Position numbers and translations under genes: made by a program
The notes under the pieces: model-generated
Told to the model about the DNA's origin: nothing
The model's database searches: none
What the model saw: the letters and a program-made list of their open reading frames with translations, nothing else
Shown here: in pieces, positions 10,701 through 20,388 of the stretch
Layout: every line of letters begins with the position of its first letter
Position numbering within the stretch: the stretch's first letter is position 1
From: Mesostigma viride
Lineage: Eukaryota > Streptophyta > Mesostigmatophyceae > Mesostigmatales > Mesostigmataceae
Length of the DNA stretch: 64,000 nucleotides
Assembly: GCA_009746045.1 (NCBI GenBank)
Contig: RPFO01000231.1
Location: 1,218,340-1,282,339 of the forward strand
Reading direction: 5' to 3'

Positions 10701-11354
10701 TGGGCCTGGTTTGCCAGCATCTGTGGTCCGTCTTTGATGGTCCATAGCAGAATGCCTGATGAGGTGCTTGAGGATGAGAAGCCTCGAGTCATAGCCCGGT
10801 TGGTGGAGAGTACCCCTGATCTGATTTTGTCTGGGATTGACTTTACCCAGCCTATCACCTTGGAGATCTTTGTTGACAGTTCCATGGATGCTCGCCAGGT
10901 TACCAAGGTCAGGGGGAGATCTGCTGCTCTGTTTGCTTTTTATCAGAGCAGGGCAAGTTTGTTCAGCTGGTACAGCAGACTGCAGAAGAGGGTCTGTATC
11001 AGTTCAGATGTGGCAGAATGCAGGGCCATATGCGAGGGGATCCAGTCCAGCCTGTACATAAAGGAGTTAATGCTGGAGCTGGCTTCAGTTACCCCTTGGA
11101 CCTTGCAGATGGAGACGTTGTTGCTAACAGACAGCATGGGTATGGTCCAGTTTGTTCACAAGCAGCTGGCCAGGAGCCGGGACCTGGATTATTTGTTGCT
11201 GAAGGAGTTGGCCAGTTTGGTTGACTTGAAGCATATCCCTGGCGAGGAGAACCCTGCTGATGCATTGACAAAGCTGCCACACAAGGCCCCAGCCCAGTAC
11301 AATGTACTGAGGAAGCTCATGAATGCTGACTGTCAAGTCGGTCTATCTGTCTAA
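7758..11354 (+). CDS. Copia-type pol polyprotein: integrase, protease, reverse transcriptase, RNase H
   Basis: One uninterrupted frame; the first ATG is at 7911, so translation may depend on frameshifting from gag. Residues are counted from 7761. Integrase comes first: an H-H-C-C zinc domain (about 130-175), core Asp 201 (VQVDIQ), Asp 254 (LLQCDIQ) and Glu 284 (GQQGVVERAIQ), then a C-terminal domain to about 430. A retropepsin-like segment follows at about 528-605: IDTNAQVSVM (Asp 534; Asn in place of the usual Gly of DTG) and a VILGQNFL ending. RT is at about 720-980, with Asp 799 in LDFKRAFL and the catalytic pair in HGDD (895-896) instead of YVDD. RNase H is at about 1030-1190, with Asp 1039, SSDVAECRA, LLTDSMGM and ENPADALTKL. 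Copia elements normally place protease before integrase; I see no retropepsin in that position. The product would copy the RNA and integrate the cDNA. Confidence 0.9.
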   Translation, partial: SLIEPAHIPEPWRVPPGVCNEAASDSSEGQPHALVKEPIGHDGASLVTTESMPAVAAVVTRQRARHGGAEPEVGPGDVDPGGSQKHSDRAGLAQDGQDEDRAGDSLTGTTLVPPVHKGSVHTLSANNDNKRFSLLYDIASRLHTMFGHAAQSLQVARRLGGSELYSICQQVAQACKCRLVARKPKQSHARTPILQPGHVQVDIQRIRGLKLLVAVDRYTKYKTLEILPDMEKPTLIAALKLTRSRYPGLELLQCDIQFECCENLPEFPELLITPRESHGQQGVVERAIQEIKTVLLVERIPRTSSAIVTSAWLRSVEDRLNLRTPMFFGDIAINPLMLHTRMLPADAEQAWKEKLEAKFLKLRQKDKGWSVLEPNVGQQVVVWKEPSFPGKRGSWHDGVVTRVEAAGHKCWVAIDGSQAVHRLSWSKIRPRGGNQGDLFQVPAGVQGGGDVELPDQGATAVSSPQGDPGPAPGVPSHTVVGQAGGQAAPPERPDTRPRGVRLSDIVQALQRAKKEPKVSKLVQLDEPEVAAMEIDTNAQVSVMGPQHTGELLVGEPSCPWVSDFSGRTHLRVLGEVTAPVMGVDVTFLVLEDYDGPVILGQNFLGNPGISIRATALRRDGWGMIPLENFRTTFPVRCRAKPVKGVKWDEGEVPPAASLVIPAVLHPSSIGITHRSLAAHSPLTYDQLVQEMSSPTLFEAWKLAFSKALEEWLQFECAAPTDRRPPASRKLALRFVLKRKVVDEVSVPHVRPVLNEYHGTGSLPGEELYTPGMLHDTWRILLCLYVGLLNRGAAMSSVLLDFKRAFLKSDPEVARRVWKQDEPYCVEVPAIWKLELHQQFLVILKGLEGLRSSPIIWRLTLQEALISECGLRVSSVDPCLLLAQWEGLPVYASLHGDDLHLLAPTTWLKKFIPVISGKFSLGKELWQEPNKPVVFCGMQATLFRRDGEWSIRLQAGGDYKQTIVKALPEKITQAAGPELRGMWAWFASICGPSLMVHSRMPDEVLEDEKPRVIARLVESTPDLILSGIDFTQPITLEIFVDSSMDARQVTKVRGRSAALFAFYQSRASLFSWYSRLQKRVCISSDVAECRAICEGIQSSLYIKELMLELASVTPWTLQMETLLLTDSMGMVQFVHKQLARSRDLDYLLLKELASLVDLKHIPGEENPADALTKLPHKAPAQYNVLRKLMNADCQVGLSV

Positions 11355-12102
11355 AAGCTGAGAGCTGGGTGCTTAAGTCTCTGGATATCAGGCTGGGAGC
11401 TTGATTGTACATAATCCTGAGCACACCTTGAGGGGTGAGACATGTCTCTGGTGTGGGAATGTCTGACATTGTCTCTGATGGAGAGATGTCTATCTGGGGT
11501 TTTCATCTCAGTCTGAGGTTTCCCCAGATCTGTGGTTTGTGGGCGGGGTTCGATTCCCTGGTGCCGTCTTAAGGCGGAGTTTCACGGACTGGCTGACCCA
11601 TCCACCATGCTGGTGAGGTGGCGACAGGTCCCCTGATTTTCCACGGTTGGAACGAGTATGGGAGCTTGTGTTTTGCATGTGCTTCGCGTAGATGTTGTGT
11701 CTGGTTCGATAAGGGGCAGCAGACCGGCGCCGACTCCCGTCTGGGGGTCAGCAATGTTTTCTGATGAGCTGTTGTGGGTGATCTGTGGGGTTTCGCCTAA
11801 GGTCCTGAAGGTTGTACATACTTCTCAAGTTCTTAACTGAACACCTATGGGCTGCCACAGTTGGCCAACCTCTTGTACATGGGTAACACAACGAGCCTCC
11901 CGTGAAGGGATAGGGACTCATTGTAATTTGTTTGTGCTCCTGAGCCAGTATGGGTGCTATGTACATATAATAAGGAATCCAAGCTGACTGTCATGCCCAG
12001 CGGGTTGTGACTTGTAGTCTGGGGAGGATATCCAGTACCCATTGTGTGTGTTTGTATGTAGACTTGTGTGAGCTGCTACAGCTCAAGAAAAGAAAGGATT
12101 GG
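11355..12102 (+). other. Long 3' untranslated part of the Copia element
   Basis: About 750 bp lie between the pol stop and the 3' LTR without a believable frame. It ends with the purine-rich tract AAGAAAAGAAAGGA at about 12085-12098, the expected plus-strand primer. Confidence 0.6.
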
Positions 12103-12799
12103 AGTTAACGCCAAGCGCATTGGCGTGATCCTGATTCGGCATATCTCTGCGATTCCAGCGGCACCGGAACGAGTTCATTCCGACAAGTATCAAGAAAGTT
12201 ATGGCGTTCCGACTTCCCGGTCGCGCGCGAGCGCGAGCCGGCTGTTCTTCTAAGTCGGACGTGAATATTTGCCGACGACATATGGGGTCGACAGTAATTC
12301 CTGGGCTGACAGGAATTAGGTGCTGTACCTACGACGGTATTGGATTAATACGTCGTACGCAGGAAATAGGAACCTTAACCTGTGGTCTGTTGGTACCGCA
12401 GGCTTAGTCCTGGACTTCTAGGTGCAGATGCAATAGTCACTGTGGACTGTGCTCTGTGGTCACTGTGCCTGTATGGCAGACCTACTGTATAGGAGCTGGG
12501 CGCTGTACAGGTAGTGAATACTGTACCGGGGGTGTTATTACTGAGCAGGCCTCCTAGGCTGCTCAGGACTAGCAAGCACAGTGCACAAGTATATAAACAA
12601 TAGGCCAGTGCCAAATGGGCATCTCTTGCGAGCCCGCCTCACGTGTTGTGCCTTGACTTGGCAAGCGCGTGTACAAGCCTCAAGTGTGTGAGCGCTGTAA
12701 ACATTATCCGATTTAACAAAGCTCCGTTTCCAACCATATTCACACATTGCTGCATTGCAACCATATCCTTCACATTGCGTGTGATAAGAACGTTTAACT
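12103..12799 (+). repeat. 3' LTR
   Basis: Near-identical to 4775-5469. It is followed by the GATTG target duplication at 12800-12804, then LINE sequence. Confidence 0.92.
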
Positions 12800-12804
12800 G
12801 ATTG

Positions 12805-13345
12805 CGGCAACCATTGTGGCCTGGAAGGATGTCGGCCACTTGGACTTGAATTCAGGCCGGAGGTAACACTCCCCGGACCAGACCTTTGCATCTGGGTGTG
12901 ATCCCGTCTGGGTAAAAACTGATCCAATCACCCGGTTGGAGGGCCTTGCGTGGGGCCATCATCAGAGCATGCCATGTAGCTGGGATGGCCTGGATGAGGG
13001 TGTTCCAAGCGTGTAGCGATGGCATGTTTTGCACCCAAGCATTAACTTCAGTGTATGCCTGTAACCGATATCTGTCCCCCTGCCAGGCGTAGAGATCGAG
13101 CACTCTCAGAACAGGGGGTGATGCGCACAGGAAGCCAGCATAAGAGTTGTGCCCATGTAACGTGCCCAAGGGCTTGCGCGCATTGTCCACAATCAAATCA
13201 TGGAAATAATTAGAATCTGTCGTGCAACCTCCTCACGAGTGGTGGGAAAAACGAGGCGCCCAGGTTTGAGCTTGTGATTACCTAACCATAGGCGCGACCA
13301 GTACCAGGGGAGCCCCTTGTATGATATCAGTGTGCAGCCAAGTAC
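12805..13345 (-). pseudogene. L1-like LINE ORF2 C-terminal fragment (upstream half of a split copy)
   Basis: Minus-strand segments TTREEVAR, GFLCASPPVLRVLDLYAWQG and WISFYPDGITPRCKGLVRGV align with the plus-strand LINE at about 15335-15690 (TTREEVARQ, GFLTATPPVTRIIDLYAADG, WVSYYPDHDTSIHKGCIVAV). Frames break around 13195 and 12840. Joined to 4435-4769 across the Copia target, the reading passes smoothly (...HNGCRNQ|LATLCV...), showing that the two parts are one older insertion. The copy ends at about 13345, beside short CATGACAGTTT repeats. Confidence 0.8.
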
Positions 13346-13491
13346 TCCAGCGTTTCATGACAGTTTCATGACAGTTTCATGACAATCATGATGAATGTCC
13401 TCAGAACATGAGTACTACTCGAGTACTACTCGACCATCTCAGGTTCATGAGTACTACTCGTGTACTACTCGAGTATCTGATACTTTCAAGA
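13346..13491. repeat. Short repeats: CATGACAGTTT and GAGTACTACTCG
   Basis: Three CATGACAGTTT-like units (about 13358-13386) are followed by several GAGTACTACTCG palindromic units (13409-13473). The same GAGTACTCG type returns as an array at 21617-21825. Confidence 0.65.
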
Positions 13492-13492
13492 G

Positions 13493-13553
<61 letters not shown>
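13492..13553 (+). repeat. (GTT)n microsatellite, about 20 units
   Basis: A pure TTG/GTT tract forms the left edge of the plus-strand LINE copy. Poly-Cys, poly-Val and poly-Leu translations are artefacts. Confidence 0.95.
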
Positions 13554-13558
13554 GTCCC

Positions 13559-16092
13559 ACGCCGCACATGGGCAGCAGAGAATCTATAGTGGCCGACCAG
13601 GGCATCCACACCGACACCCATTCCATACTAAACAGCGGTCATCAATATTTTACGAAGCTATTCCGAAGTAAACCGCACCCTCAAGCACCTCAAGCTATCC
13701 ACCAAGTCCTTCAGGCGATCCCACGGCGCCTCACCACCACGCAGCAACAAGAAATAGATCAGACACCCACACAAGCCGAGACACAGGCTGCTATGCTCTA
13801 AATCAAACTCGGCAGTGCACCCGGCGTGGACGGCATCCCTGTAGAATTTTGGAGGAAGTTTTGGCCCGACCTCTCTGCCGGCTTTTACAAATGCGTCCTC
13901 GAAGTATGGCGCACAGGTATCGTCTCTGGCAACTGGGCAGAAACTGCACTAATCCTCGTATTTAAAAAGGGGGCTAAAACTCAATGGCAAAACTACCATC
14001 CCATACGACTACTCACGGTTGCGTACAAAATCATCAGTAAAATACTACAACTACGCATTTACACAGTACTCGACGACCTAATCGGTCCGGAACAAGTCGG
14101 CTTCCGCGCTAACCTACACATAAACGATAGCATTACAATGCTTATGGACATAGTGGAAAAAGCGTGGCGCCACAACATACCCGGCATCATACTATTTTGG
14201 GATTTCAAAAAAGCTTTTGACCGCATGTGTTGGGACTACCTCGAGAAGACATTGCTTGGTTTCGGATTTGGTGGCACCTTCACGCATGTCACCATCGGTA
14301 TGATTAAATCGCTCTCATGGACCCTACTCCTAAACGGGCACTTCTCACGCACAGGCACTAGCTCTAGGTCACTCCCACAAGGCGACTGCATGTCACCGCT
14401 CCTGTTTCTTCTTGCGCATGCCGGGCTGTTCTTTCTGCACGCTCGCGACAACAGGATCAGGAGCTTCCCCATCCAAGGTAAACCGCGAGGTTTGTTCCAA
14501 ACTGCTTATGTTGATGACACCACTAATGTCTGTACCTCCACTACCGATGTGCATGCTATCATGGAGAATATCACGACATACTCTATGGCCTCTCAACAGC
14601 GGTGTAACGTGCAAAAGTCCACGGGGCTGCACATCGGGAGAGGATCCTCCCCCCGCTTATCACTCCCTAATCTGCCTGTGACATGGGTCCAGCCAGACGG
14701 TCACCACCTATTACACAACTGCCCTATCGGCTGCACCATGGATGGACGTCTTGCTGAACACCCCACCTTTTTGTATATGACAACACAACACACAGTGGCA
14801 AACTCACAGGCATGCTCCAAGCGGCATCAAGATGGGCAGCGGTTCCCCGTCTTAGCCTACGGGGCAGGGTCCTCATCACCAACCAAATGTTATTCTCCAA
14901 AGTGCTCTACTACTGCCAAGGTCACCCACCTAACGAGTACACCACCAAGATCATCCAACGAATCGGCAGCAATTTTGTTTGGAAACAGCAGGGTATCATA
15001 ACACACACGGTGCCGGGATGGATCGATCGGGACATGTCCTATATGCCATGGGTTCAAGGAGGCTTGGGCTTACATAATATGGAGTGGCGTTTATGGTCAG
15101 TGTACACCAAACAGATCCTAAAACCGCTTTCATAGGCGTAAACGCACACCCTGGTTGTATGTTGGCACAAGAAGCTTTCGCCACAACCTATACCCACACC
15201 AATGGTACATCATGGCACTTGGGGGCAGCAATACTTACATGTGCGCTCACTTCGTACAAAGGCTTATCAATGGGGCACGTATGTGGAAGGGTTATAAGAA
15301 CCAAAAACCGGACAGAACTGCTCACCCTACCACGCGGGAAGAGGTGGCACGCCAACCATTATATTTCAATGATTTGTTGCGCGATAGTGAGCATACTGTG
15401 TTTGGGCCGCAACCCATATGAGGGCTTTTTGACGGCCACCCCGCCGGTTACGCGAATAATCGATTTATACGCGGCTGACGGTGACCGATATCGCCTTCTG
15501 ACATACACGGAAATCCGCTCGTGGATCGCAAACATGCCCAGCCGACCAGCTTAATTGGGACAACCTTCTACAAGCAATCCCCGCAGGATGGCATACCCTC
15601 ATGACAACCCCGCGCAAACCCCTACAAATCGGGGAATGGGTGAGCTATTACCCGGATCACGATACGTCCATACATAAGGGCTGCATCGTTGCGGTCGCGT
15701 CGACGGGCGTTACCATACAATTGCTCCAGGGGACACCCGACGGTCAAGGACTTCTAGGCAAATTGATTACATCGTACGCCTACATTCCAGCATGTCAATG
15801 TCACCGCATTCGAGTGGTCCCGTGGTCACTGTCACAGGCGTGCATGTTACCCCTGGACCCCACCACAGTGATACGCGACACCACATGGCTGCATGTTGGC
15901 AAGGGGCGCCTGGACACGCTTGCTCTAGACCCGCTAGAATTTGGGTGGGTCCTCACATCTGGCGGCACCCCAATGACGAAGTGCCTTTTCGAGTACACGG
16001 CAGACTGGGGATACCGGCTACTTCTACATAAACATCACAGGATGCACCCGGGTCGCCTGCGCTGGCACCCCGAGTTGCCGGGCTACACCTGG
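13559..16092 (+). pseudogene. L1-like LINE ORF2: reverse transcriptase and downstream region, disrupted
   Basis: The reading starts with linker-like sequence (QYFTKLFRS, about 13650), then meets an in-frame TAA at 13799-13801. The RT domain follows in the same frame: APGVDGIPVEFW, FKKGAKTQWQNYHPIRLL, GPEQVGFR, DFKKAFDRM (motif A Asp), LPQGDCMSPLLF and AYVDDT (motif C at 14507-14518). A frameshift lies between about 14690 and 14815. The next part (LSLRGRVLITNQML... GGLGLHNMEW) is the usual post-RT region. Further shifts are near 15135, 15420 and 15555; the last frame (15601-16092) ends at GYTW. No endonuclease domain or ORF1 is present upstream, so the copy is 5'-truncated. The rest of the ORF continues at 18187-18702 and 20389-20757. 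Confidence 0.88.
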
Positions 16093-16734
16093 TGTCACGT
16101 CCGTGATCATTTACGTCCGTGCACGTACTCAAGAAGTTACGCGGTTGCCGTAATCGGAATCGTTACCGACGTTTGGTTGGTTCCGATTCAGTAGGCCGCA
16201 GGCTTTGTTCCTTGGGCCGGTGTGGAGCGCCGCGCCGGAAAGGCCTGAGTTTCTAGAGTGACAGTCTTAGGTGACCTGACTTAGGTTCAGGCGCAAGACT
16301 TTGGGGCGCAAAGCCTTGGTGGCTTGCGCAATATTCCGGTGCGTGACATTTGGCAGTTATGAATCTTTTGTATTGTCCAGACGGAATGATGTTCAGTCCA
16401 TCTGACAATTAAGCTAGATACGCAGATCGTAGTGTGCGGTGTGCTGGCTCGCACGTGGTTGTCGAACAGACTTGCTATGCATTTTGCTGGCAGCTTAACT
16501 GCACGTCAGGCGGCTTGCTGGCAAATGCGACAGCGCATGGATGCCGGGATTTTCGGAGGTATCTAGGAGCAGCGCAGCGGCCATGGTGGTCGTTGTTCGC
16601 TCGTTTCTCTCCCTCACAACTAGTTTGTTGTCTTCATGGGGTTAAACTTCTCGAACAGCCCGGAGCAGCCCCCGTGAGTGGTTGCATGTCGTTGCCATGA
16701 CGATGGTTGATAGGATTGACAGTGGTTTGATCCG
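16093..16734 (+). repeat. 642-bp direct repeat, copy 1
   Basis: It begins TGTCACGTCCGTGATCATTT and ends TTTGATCCG. It is near-identical to 17545-18186; I see TTTTCGGAGGTATCTAGG versus TTTTTGGAGGTATTTAGG. The TGTCACG start resembles an LTR, but the end is not CA. It interrupts the LINE ORF right after the codons for GYTW. Confidence 0.85.
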
Positions 16735-17454
16735 GTTGGGATGTTGTTGGCATTGTGGACGAGAAACGTTCTGCTGACCCGGGAACAGTCCCGGGAAAGG
16801 GCCGGTTCGTCGTTGGCCAGTGTGCCAGTAACTGGGACATGAGCGCAGAGTCACACAGTTGATATAGATTATGACGTAAGTAAACACTGTTGCGCCACAG
16901 TGGCGTCATGGTCGGTCTGTGGTGATTTCGATGGGTCTCAAGGATATGTAGTTACTCTTACAGTTGCGGCAGCACAACTCGGCATTCATTGTAATTTGTC
17001 AAATGTTATGGAATGAATGGTTTGGGCATTGCTTTCATCATAAAGCATTATTGCAATCTTCATAATATAATCGGCTGGCTGCGCTGCCTGTCATGAAGGT
17101 GGTGGTGCCGTCAATCAAGGACCACACCTATCATTTCCACTTAATTTAAACGAGCGAACAACCCTTGGCGGGTTCAGTTCGGACAGCCTGAGCCGGAGAT
17201 ATACCCAAGCTGCTTGCAGAATCAAGCACTTGGAATCAAGCTTATCCTTTAAAAAGCTATGAAGAGGATTAGGCTTATCCTTGAAAAAGCCATGAAGAGG
17301 ATTATGCTTATCCTTGAAAAAGCACTGAAGAGGTTATTGCTTAGCCCATTTGAAAAGCATGTGTGGTCCTGCCGTGGGAATTTTTTTTCCTATGTGATCC
17401 TCTTTTTTTTACTTTTTGGCTCTTCCCATTTTCGAGCTAAAAAGTGGGGGGGAA
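16735..17454. other. Single-copy interior between the 642-bp repeats
   Basis: 720 bp are present once only, with no recognisable gene. It holds an imperfect 38-bp tandem repeat, about three units at 17235-17345 (CTTATCCTTGAAAAAGC with ATGAAGAGGATTA). Confidence 0.6.
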
Positions 17455-17542
17455 TATAGTGGATCACACACAAGAGTACTCTATCGCTATGGATATGCCT
17501 TCCAAGTGATAGGCTAGGATACAATGGCACGCAAACGCGACA
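17455..17542 (+). repeat. 88-bp duplicated LINE segment
   Basis: Identical in my reading to 18187-18274 (TATAGTGGATCACACACAAG ... AACGCGACA). The second copy continues into LINE coding sequence; this one runs into the second 642-bp repeat. Confidence 0.85.
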
Positions 17543-17544
17543 GC

Positions 17545-18186
17545 TGTCACGTCCGTGATCATTTACGTCCGTGCACGTACTCAAGAAGTTACGCGGTTGC
17601 CGTAATCGGAATCGTTACCGACGTTTGGTTGGTTCCGATTCAGTAGGCCGCAGGCTTTGTTCCTTGGGCCGGTGTGGAGCGCCGCGCCGGAAAGGCCTGA
17701 GTTTCTAGAGTGACAGTCTTAGGTGACCTGACTTAGGTTCAGGCGCAAGACTTTGGGGCGCAAAGCCTTGGTGGCTTGCGCAATATTCCGGTGCGTGACA
17801 TTTGGCAGTTATGAATCTTTTGTATTGTCCAGACGGAATGATGTTCAGTCCATCTGACAATTAAGCTAGATACGCAGATCGTAGTGTGCGGTGTGCTGGC
17901 TCGCACGTGGTTGTCGAACAGACTTGCTATGCATTTTGCTGGCAGCTTAACTGCACGTCAGGCGGCTTGCTGGCAAATGCGACAGCGCATGGATGCCGGG
18001 ATTTTTGGAGGTATTTAGGAGCAGCGCAGCGGCCATGGTGGTCGTTGTTCGCTCGTTTCTCTCCCTCACAACTAGTTTGTTGTCTTCATGGGGTTAAACT
18101 TCTCGAACAGCCCGGAGCAGCCCCCGTGAGTGGTTGCATGTCGTTGCCATGACGATGGTTGATAGGATTGACAGTGGTTTGATCCG
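17545..18186 (+). repeat. 642-bp direct repeat, copy 2
   Basis: Matches 16093-16734. It lacks the 720-bp interior and joins LINE sequence directly at 18187. Confidence 0.85.
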
Positions 18187-18702
18187 TATAGTGGATCACA
18201 CACAAGAGTACTCTATCGCTATGGATATGCCTTCCAAGTGATAGGCTAGGATACAATGGCACGCAAACGCGACACTGGATCAAGAACATTACCTTGGCAG
18301 TTGATCACCCATTTGTTGACAAACGGCCAACGGGCCACCGACGTCCAGCACCTGCTTATGCATCGGGCCATCGGGGTCAACTCCCATCTGCACCATCGGT
18401 ACTCCCACGCGGCGGCGTGCTTATATATATTAAAAATATAATTACTTACAGCAGAGTGCTTATATATGCAACTTTCCAGATGAAACAATTGAGCACAGAT
18501 TTCTGGACTGCCAACTCGCAGGGGTTTGGCAATGGCTGCTGGGTATATGGGCAAAGTGGATGGCTATTACAGCTCCCCCCACCACCGTCACACTATCTAC
18601 GGTTATTTTCAGCATCACGGGATTACGGGACGCGAGCCTCACAGCCAACCAGATGGCATGGATATGGCTACGCACGACGATGCTTCACACCATATGGCAA
18701 TT
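18187..18702 (+). pseudogene. LINE ORF2 continuation, zinc-binding tail (zf-RVT type)
   Basis: Translation in shifting frames gives LAVDHPFVDKR, QHLLMHRAIGVN, CLYIL and then ETIEHRFLDCQLAGVWQWL and MAWIWLRTTMLHTIWQL. These align with the minus-strand copy at 20988-21596 (LAVDHPLVDRR, HLLLHRAIGVN, ETIEHRFLYCQVSGVWQWL). A 24-bp AT-rich stretch near 18430 breaks the frame. The reading stops where the GGAA tract begins at 18703 and resumes at 20389. Confidence 0.8.
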
Positions 18703-18867
18703 GGAAGGAAGGAAGGAAGGAAGGAAGGAAGGAAGGAAGGAAGGAAGGAAGGAAGGAAGGAAGGAAGGAAGGAAGGAAGGAAGGAAGGAAGGAAGGAAGG
18801 AAGGAAGGAAGGAAGGAAGGAAGGAAGGAAGGAAGGAAGGAAGGAAGGAAGGAAGGAAGGAAGGAAG
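18703..18867 (+). repeat. (GGAA)n microsatellite
   Basis: About 41 uninterrupted GGAA units lie immediately inside the LINE coding sequence. Confidence 0.97.
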
Positions 18868-18870
18868 TAG

Positions 18871-18871
<1 letters not shown>

Positions 18872-18966
<95 letters not shown>

Positions 18967-18967
18967 C

Positions 18968-19000
<33 letters not shown>

Positions 19001-19033
19001 AAGTAAGCAAGTAAGTAAGTAAGTAAGTAAGTA
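18872..19033 (+). repeat. (TAAG)n microsatellite
   Basis: About 40 TAAG units with few interruptions (near 18966 and 19000) adjoin the GGAA tract. Confidence 0.97.
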
Positions 19034-19114
19034 TCATTTTAGAATGGAAAAAAGGTCTTATAATATAAATAATAAAGGGGATTGGCCATGGCCGGCAGCG
19101 GGCAGTAATTCTGT

Positions 19115-20260
19115 ATAGTACTGTCGGCCCCGGCTGCCGGCCCTGCGAATGCGCCACCATGCGCAGCCCCGGTTACCGGCCTCGGCTCCCGGCCCTGCGA
19201 ATGCGCCGCCATGCGCAGCCCTGGCTACCGGCCCCGGCTGCCTGCAGTGCGAATGCGCGCCGCCATGCGCCGCCCTGGCTACCGGCCCCGGCTGCCTGCA
19301 GTACGAATGCGCCGCCATGCGCAGCCCTGGCCACCGGCCCCGGCTGCCTGCAGTGCGAATGCGCCGCCATGCGCAGCCCTGGCTACCGGCCCCGGTCGCT
19401 GGCCCTGCGAATGCGCTGCCATGCGCTGCCCCGGCTACCGGCCCCGGCTGCCTGCAGTGCGAATGCGCCGCCATGCGCCGCCCTGGCTACCGGCCCCGGT
19501 TGCCGGCCCTAGCTGCGAATGCGCCGCCATGCGCAGCCCTGGCTACCGGCCCCGGCTGCCGGCCCTGCGAATGCGCCGCCATGCGCAGCCCTGGCTATAT
19601 ATACCAGCCCCGGCTGCCTGCAGTACGAATGCGCCGCCATGCGCCGCCCTGGCTACCGGCCCCGGTCGCCGGCCCTGCGAATGCGCCGCCATGCGCTGCC
19701 CCGGCTACCGGCCCCGGCTGCCTGCAGTGCGAATGCGCCGCCATGCGCCGCCCTGGCTACCGGCCCCGGTCGCCGGCCCTGCGAATGCGCCGCCATGCGC
19801 TGCCCCGGCTACCGGCCCCGGCTGCCTGCAGTACGAATGCGCCGCCATGCGCCGCCCTGGCTACCGGCCCCGGTTGCCGGCCCTAGCTGCGAATGCGCCG
19901 CCATGCGCAGCCCTGGCTACCGGCCCCGGCTGCCTGCAGTACGAATGCGCCGCCATGCGCCGCCCTGGCTACCGGCCCCGGTCGCCAGCCCTGCGAATGC
20001 GCCGCCATGCGCTCAGTGCCCCGGCTACCGGCCCCAGTTGCCGGCCCTGCGATGCGCCGCCATGCGCAGCCCTGGCTACCGGCCCCGGTTGCCGACCGTG
20101 CGATGCGCCGCCATGCGCTGCCCTGGCTACCGGCCCCGGTTGCCGGCCCTGCGAATGCGCCGCCATGCGCAGCCCTGGCTACCGGCCCCGGTTGCCGGCC
20201 CTGCGAACGCGCCGCCATGCGACGCCCCGGCTGCCGCCCCGGTTTCCGGGCCAGCAAATG
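19115..20260 (+). repeat. 52-bp GC-rich minisatellite, about 21 units
   Basis: The unit runs GGCTACCGGCCCCGG - CTGCCTGCAGTGCGAATG - CGCCGCCATGCGCAGCCCT. Variants alternate at the middle (CTGCCTGCAGT, TCGCCGGCCCT, TTGCCGGCCCTAGC) and at the end (CGCAGCC, CGCCGCC, CGCTGCC), giving higher-order blocks of several units. Because 52 is not a multiple of 3, long frames open in several phases; none is credible as a protein. Confidence 0.93.
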
Positions 20261-20388
20261 AGCTGGCAGTTGCCGGGGCCGGTTGCCGGGGGCGGCACGG
20301 TAACTGGACCGGCTACCGCCCTGGCTAACTGGCGAACCGGCCCGGTTACCGACGGTGCCGCCCCGGTGAGAAAGACGGTTACTTAAGT

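Larger units (their letters stand above)
4775..12799 (+). mobile_element. Complete Copia-type LTR retrotransposon, gag-IN-PR-RT-RH
   Basis: This 8.0-kb element has 695/697-bp LTRs, a GATTG duplication on both sides, a gag-like region, one long pol frame and a purine-rich tract (12085-12098) before the right LTR. RT and RNase H are clearly Copia-type, but the aspartic protease motif lies between integrase and RT. The LTRs differ at about three positions, so insertion is recent. It interrupts a minus-strand LINE, and the LINE protein reads continuously across the pre-insertion site. No clear tRNA primer-binding site was recognised downstream of the left LTR. The LTR ends AGTTAACG...CGTTAACT are not the usual TG...CA; the exact boundary could shift by a few bases. 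Confidence 0.92.

Noticed and set aside
16434-16700. 88-codon frame present twice (again at 17886-18152)
   Set aside because: Repeated only because the 642-bp segment is duplicated; composition is not protein-like and the first codon is not convincing.
16093-18186. Calling the 642-bp repeats a complete LTR retrotransposon
   Set aside because: They start TG but do not end CA, no primer site or purine tract is visible, no target duplication is found, and the interior holds 88 bp of LINE.
18526-19160. Lys/Glu/Gly/Arg and Leu/Thr/Tyr repeat frames
   Set aside because: Translations of (GGAA)n and (TAAG)n tracts.
19149-20386. Large Pro/Ala/Cys-rich frames on both strands
   Set aside because: Produced by the 52-bp minisatellite; the same peptide pattern appears in all phases.
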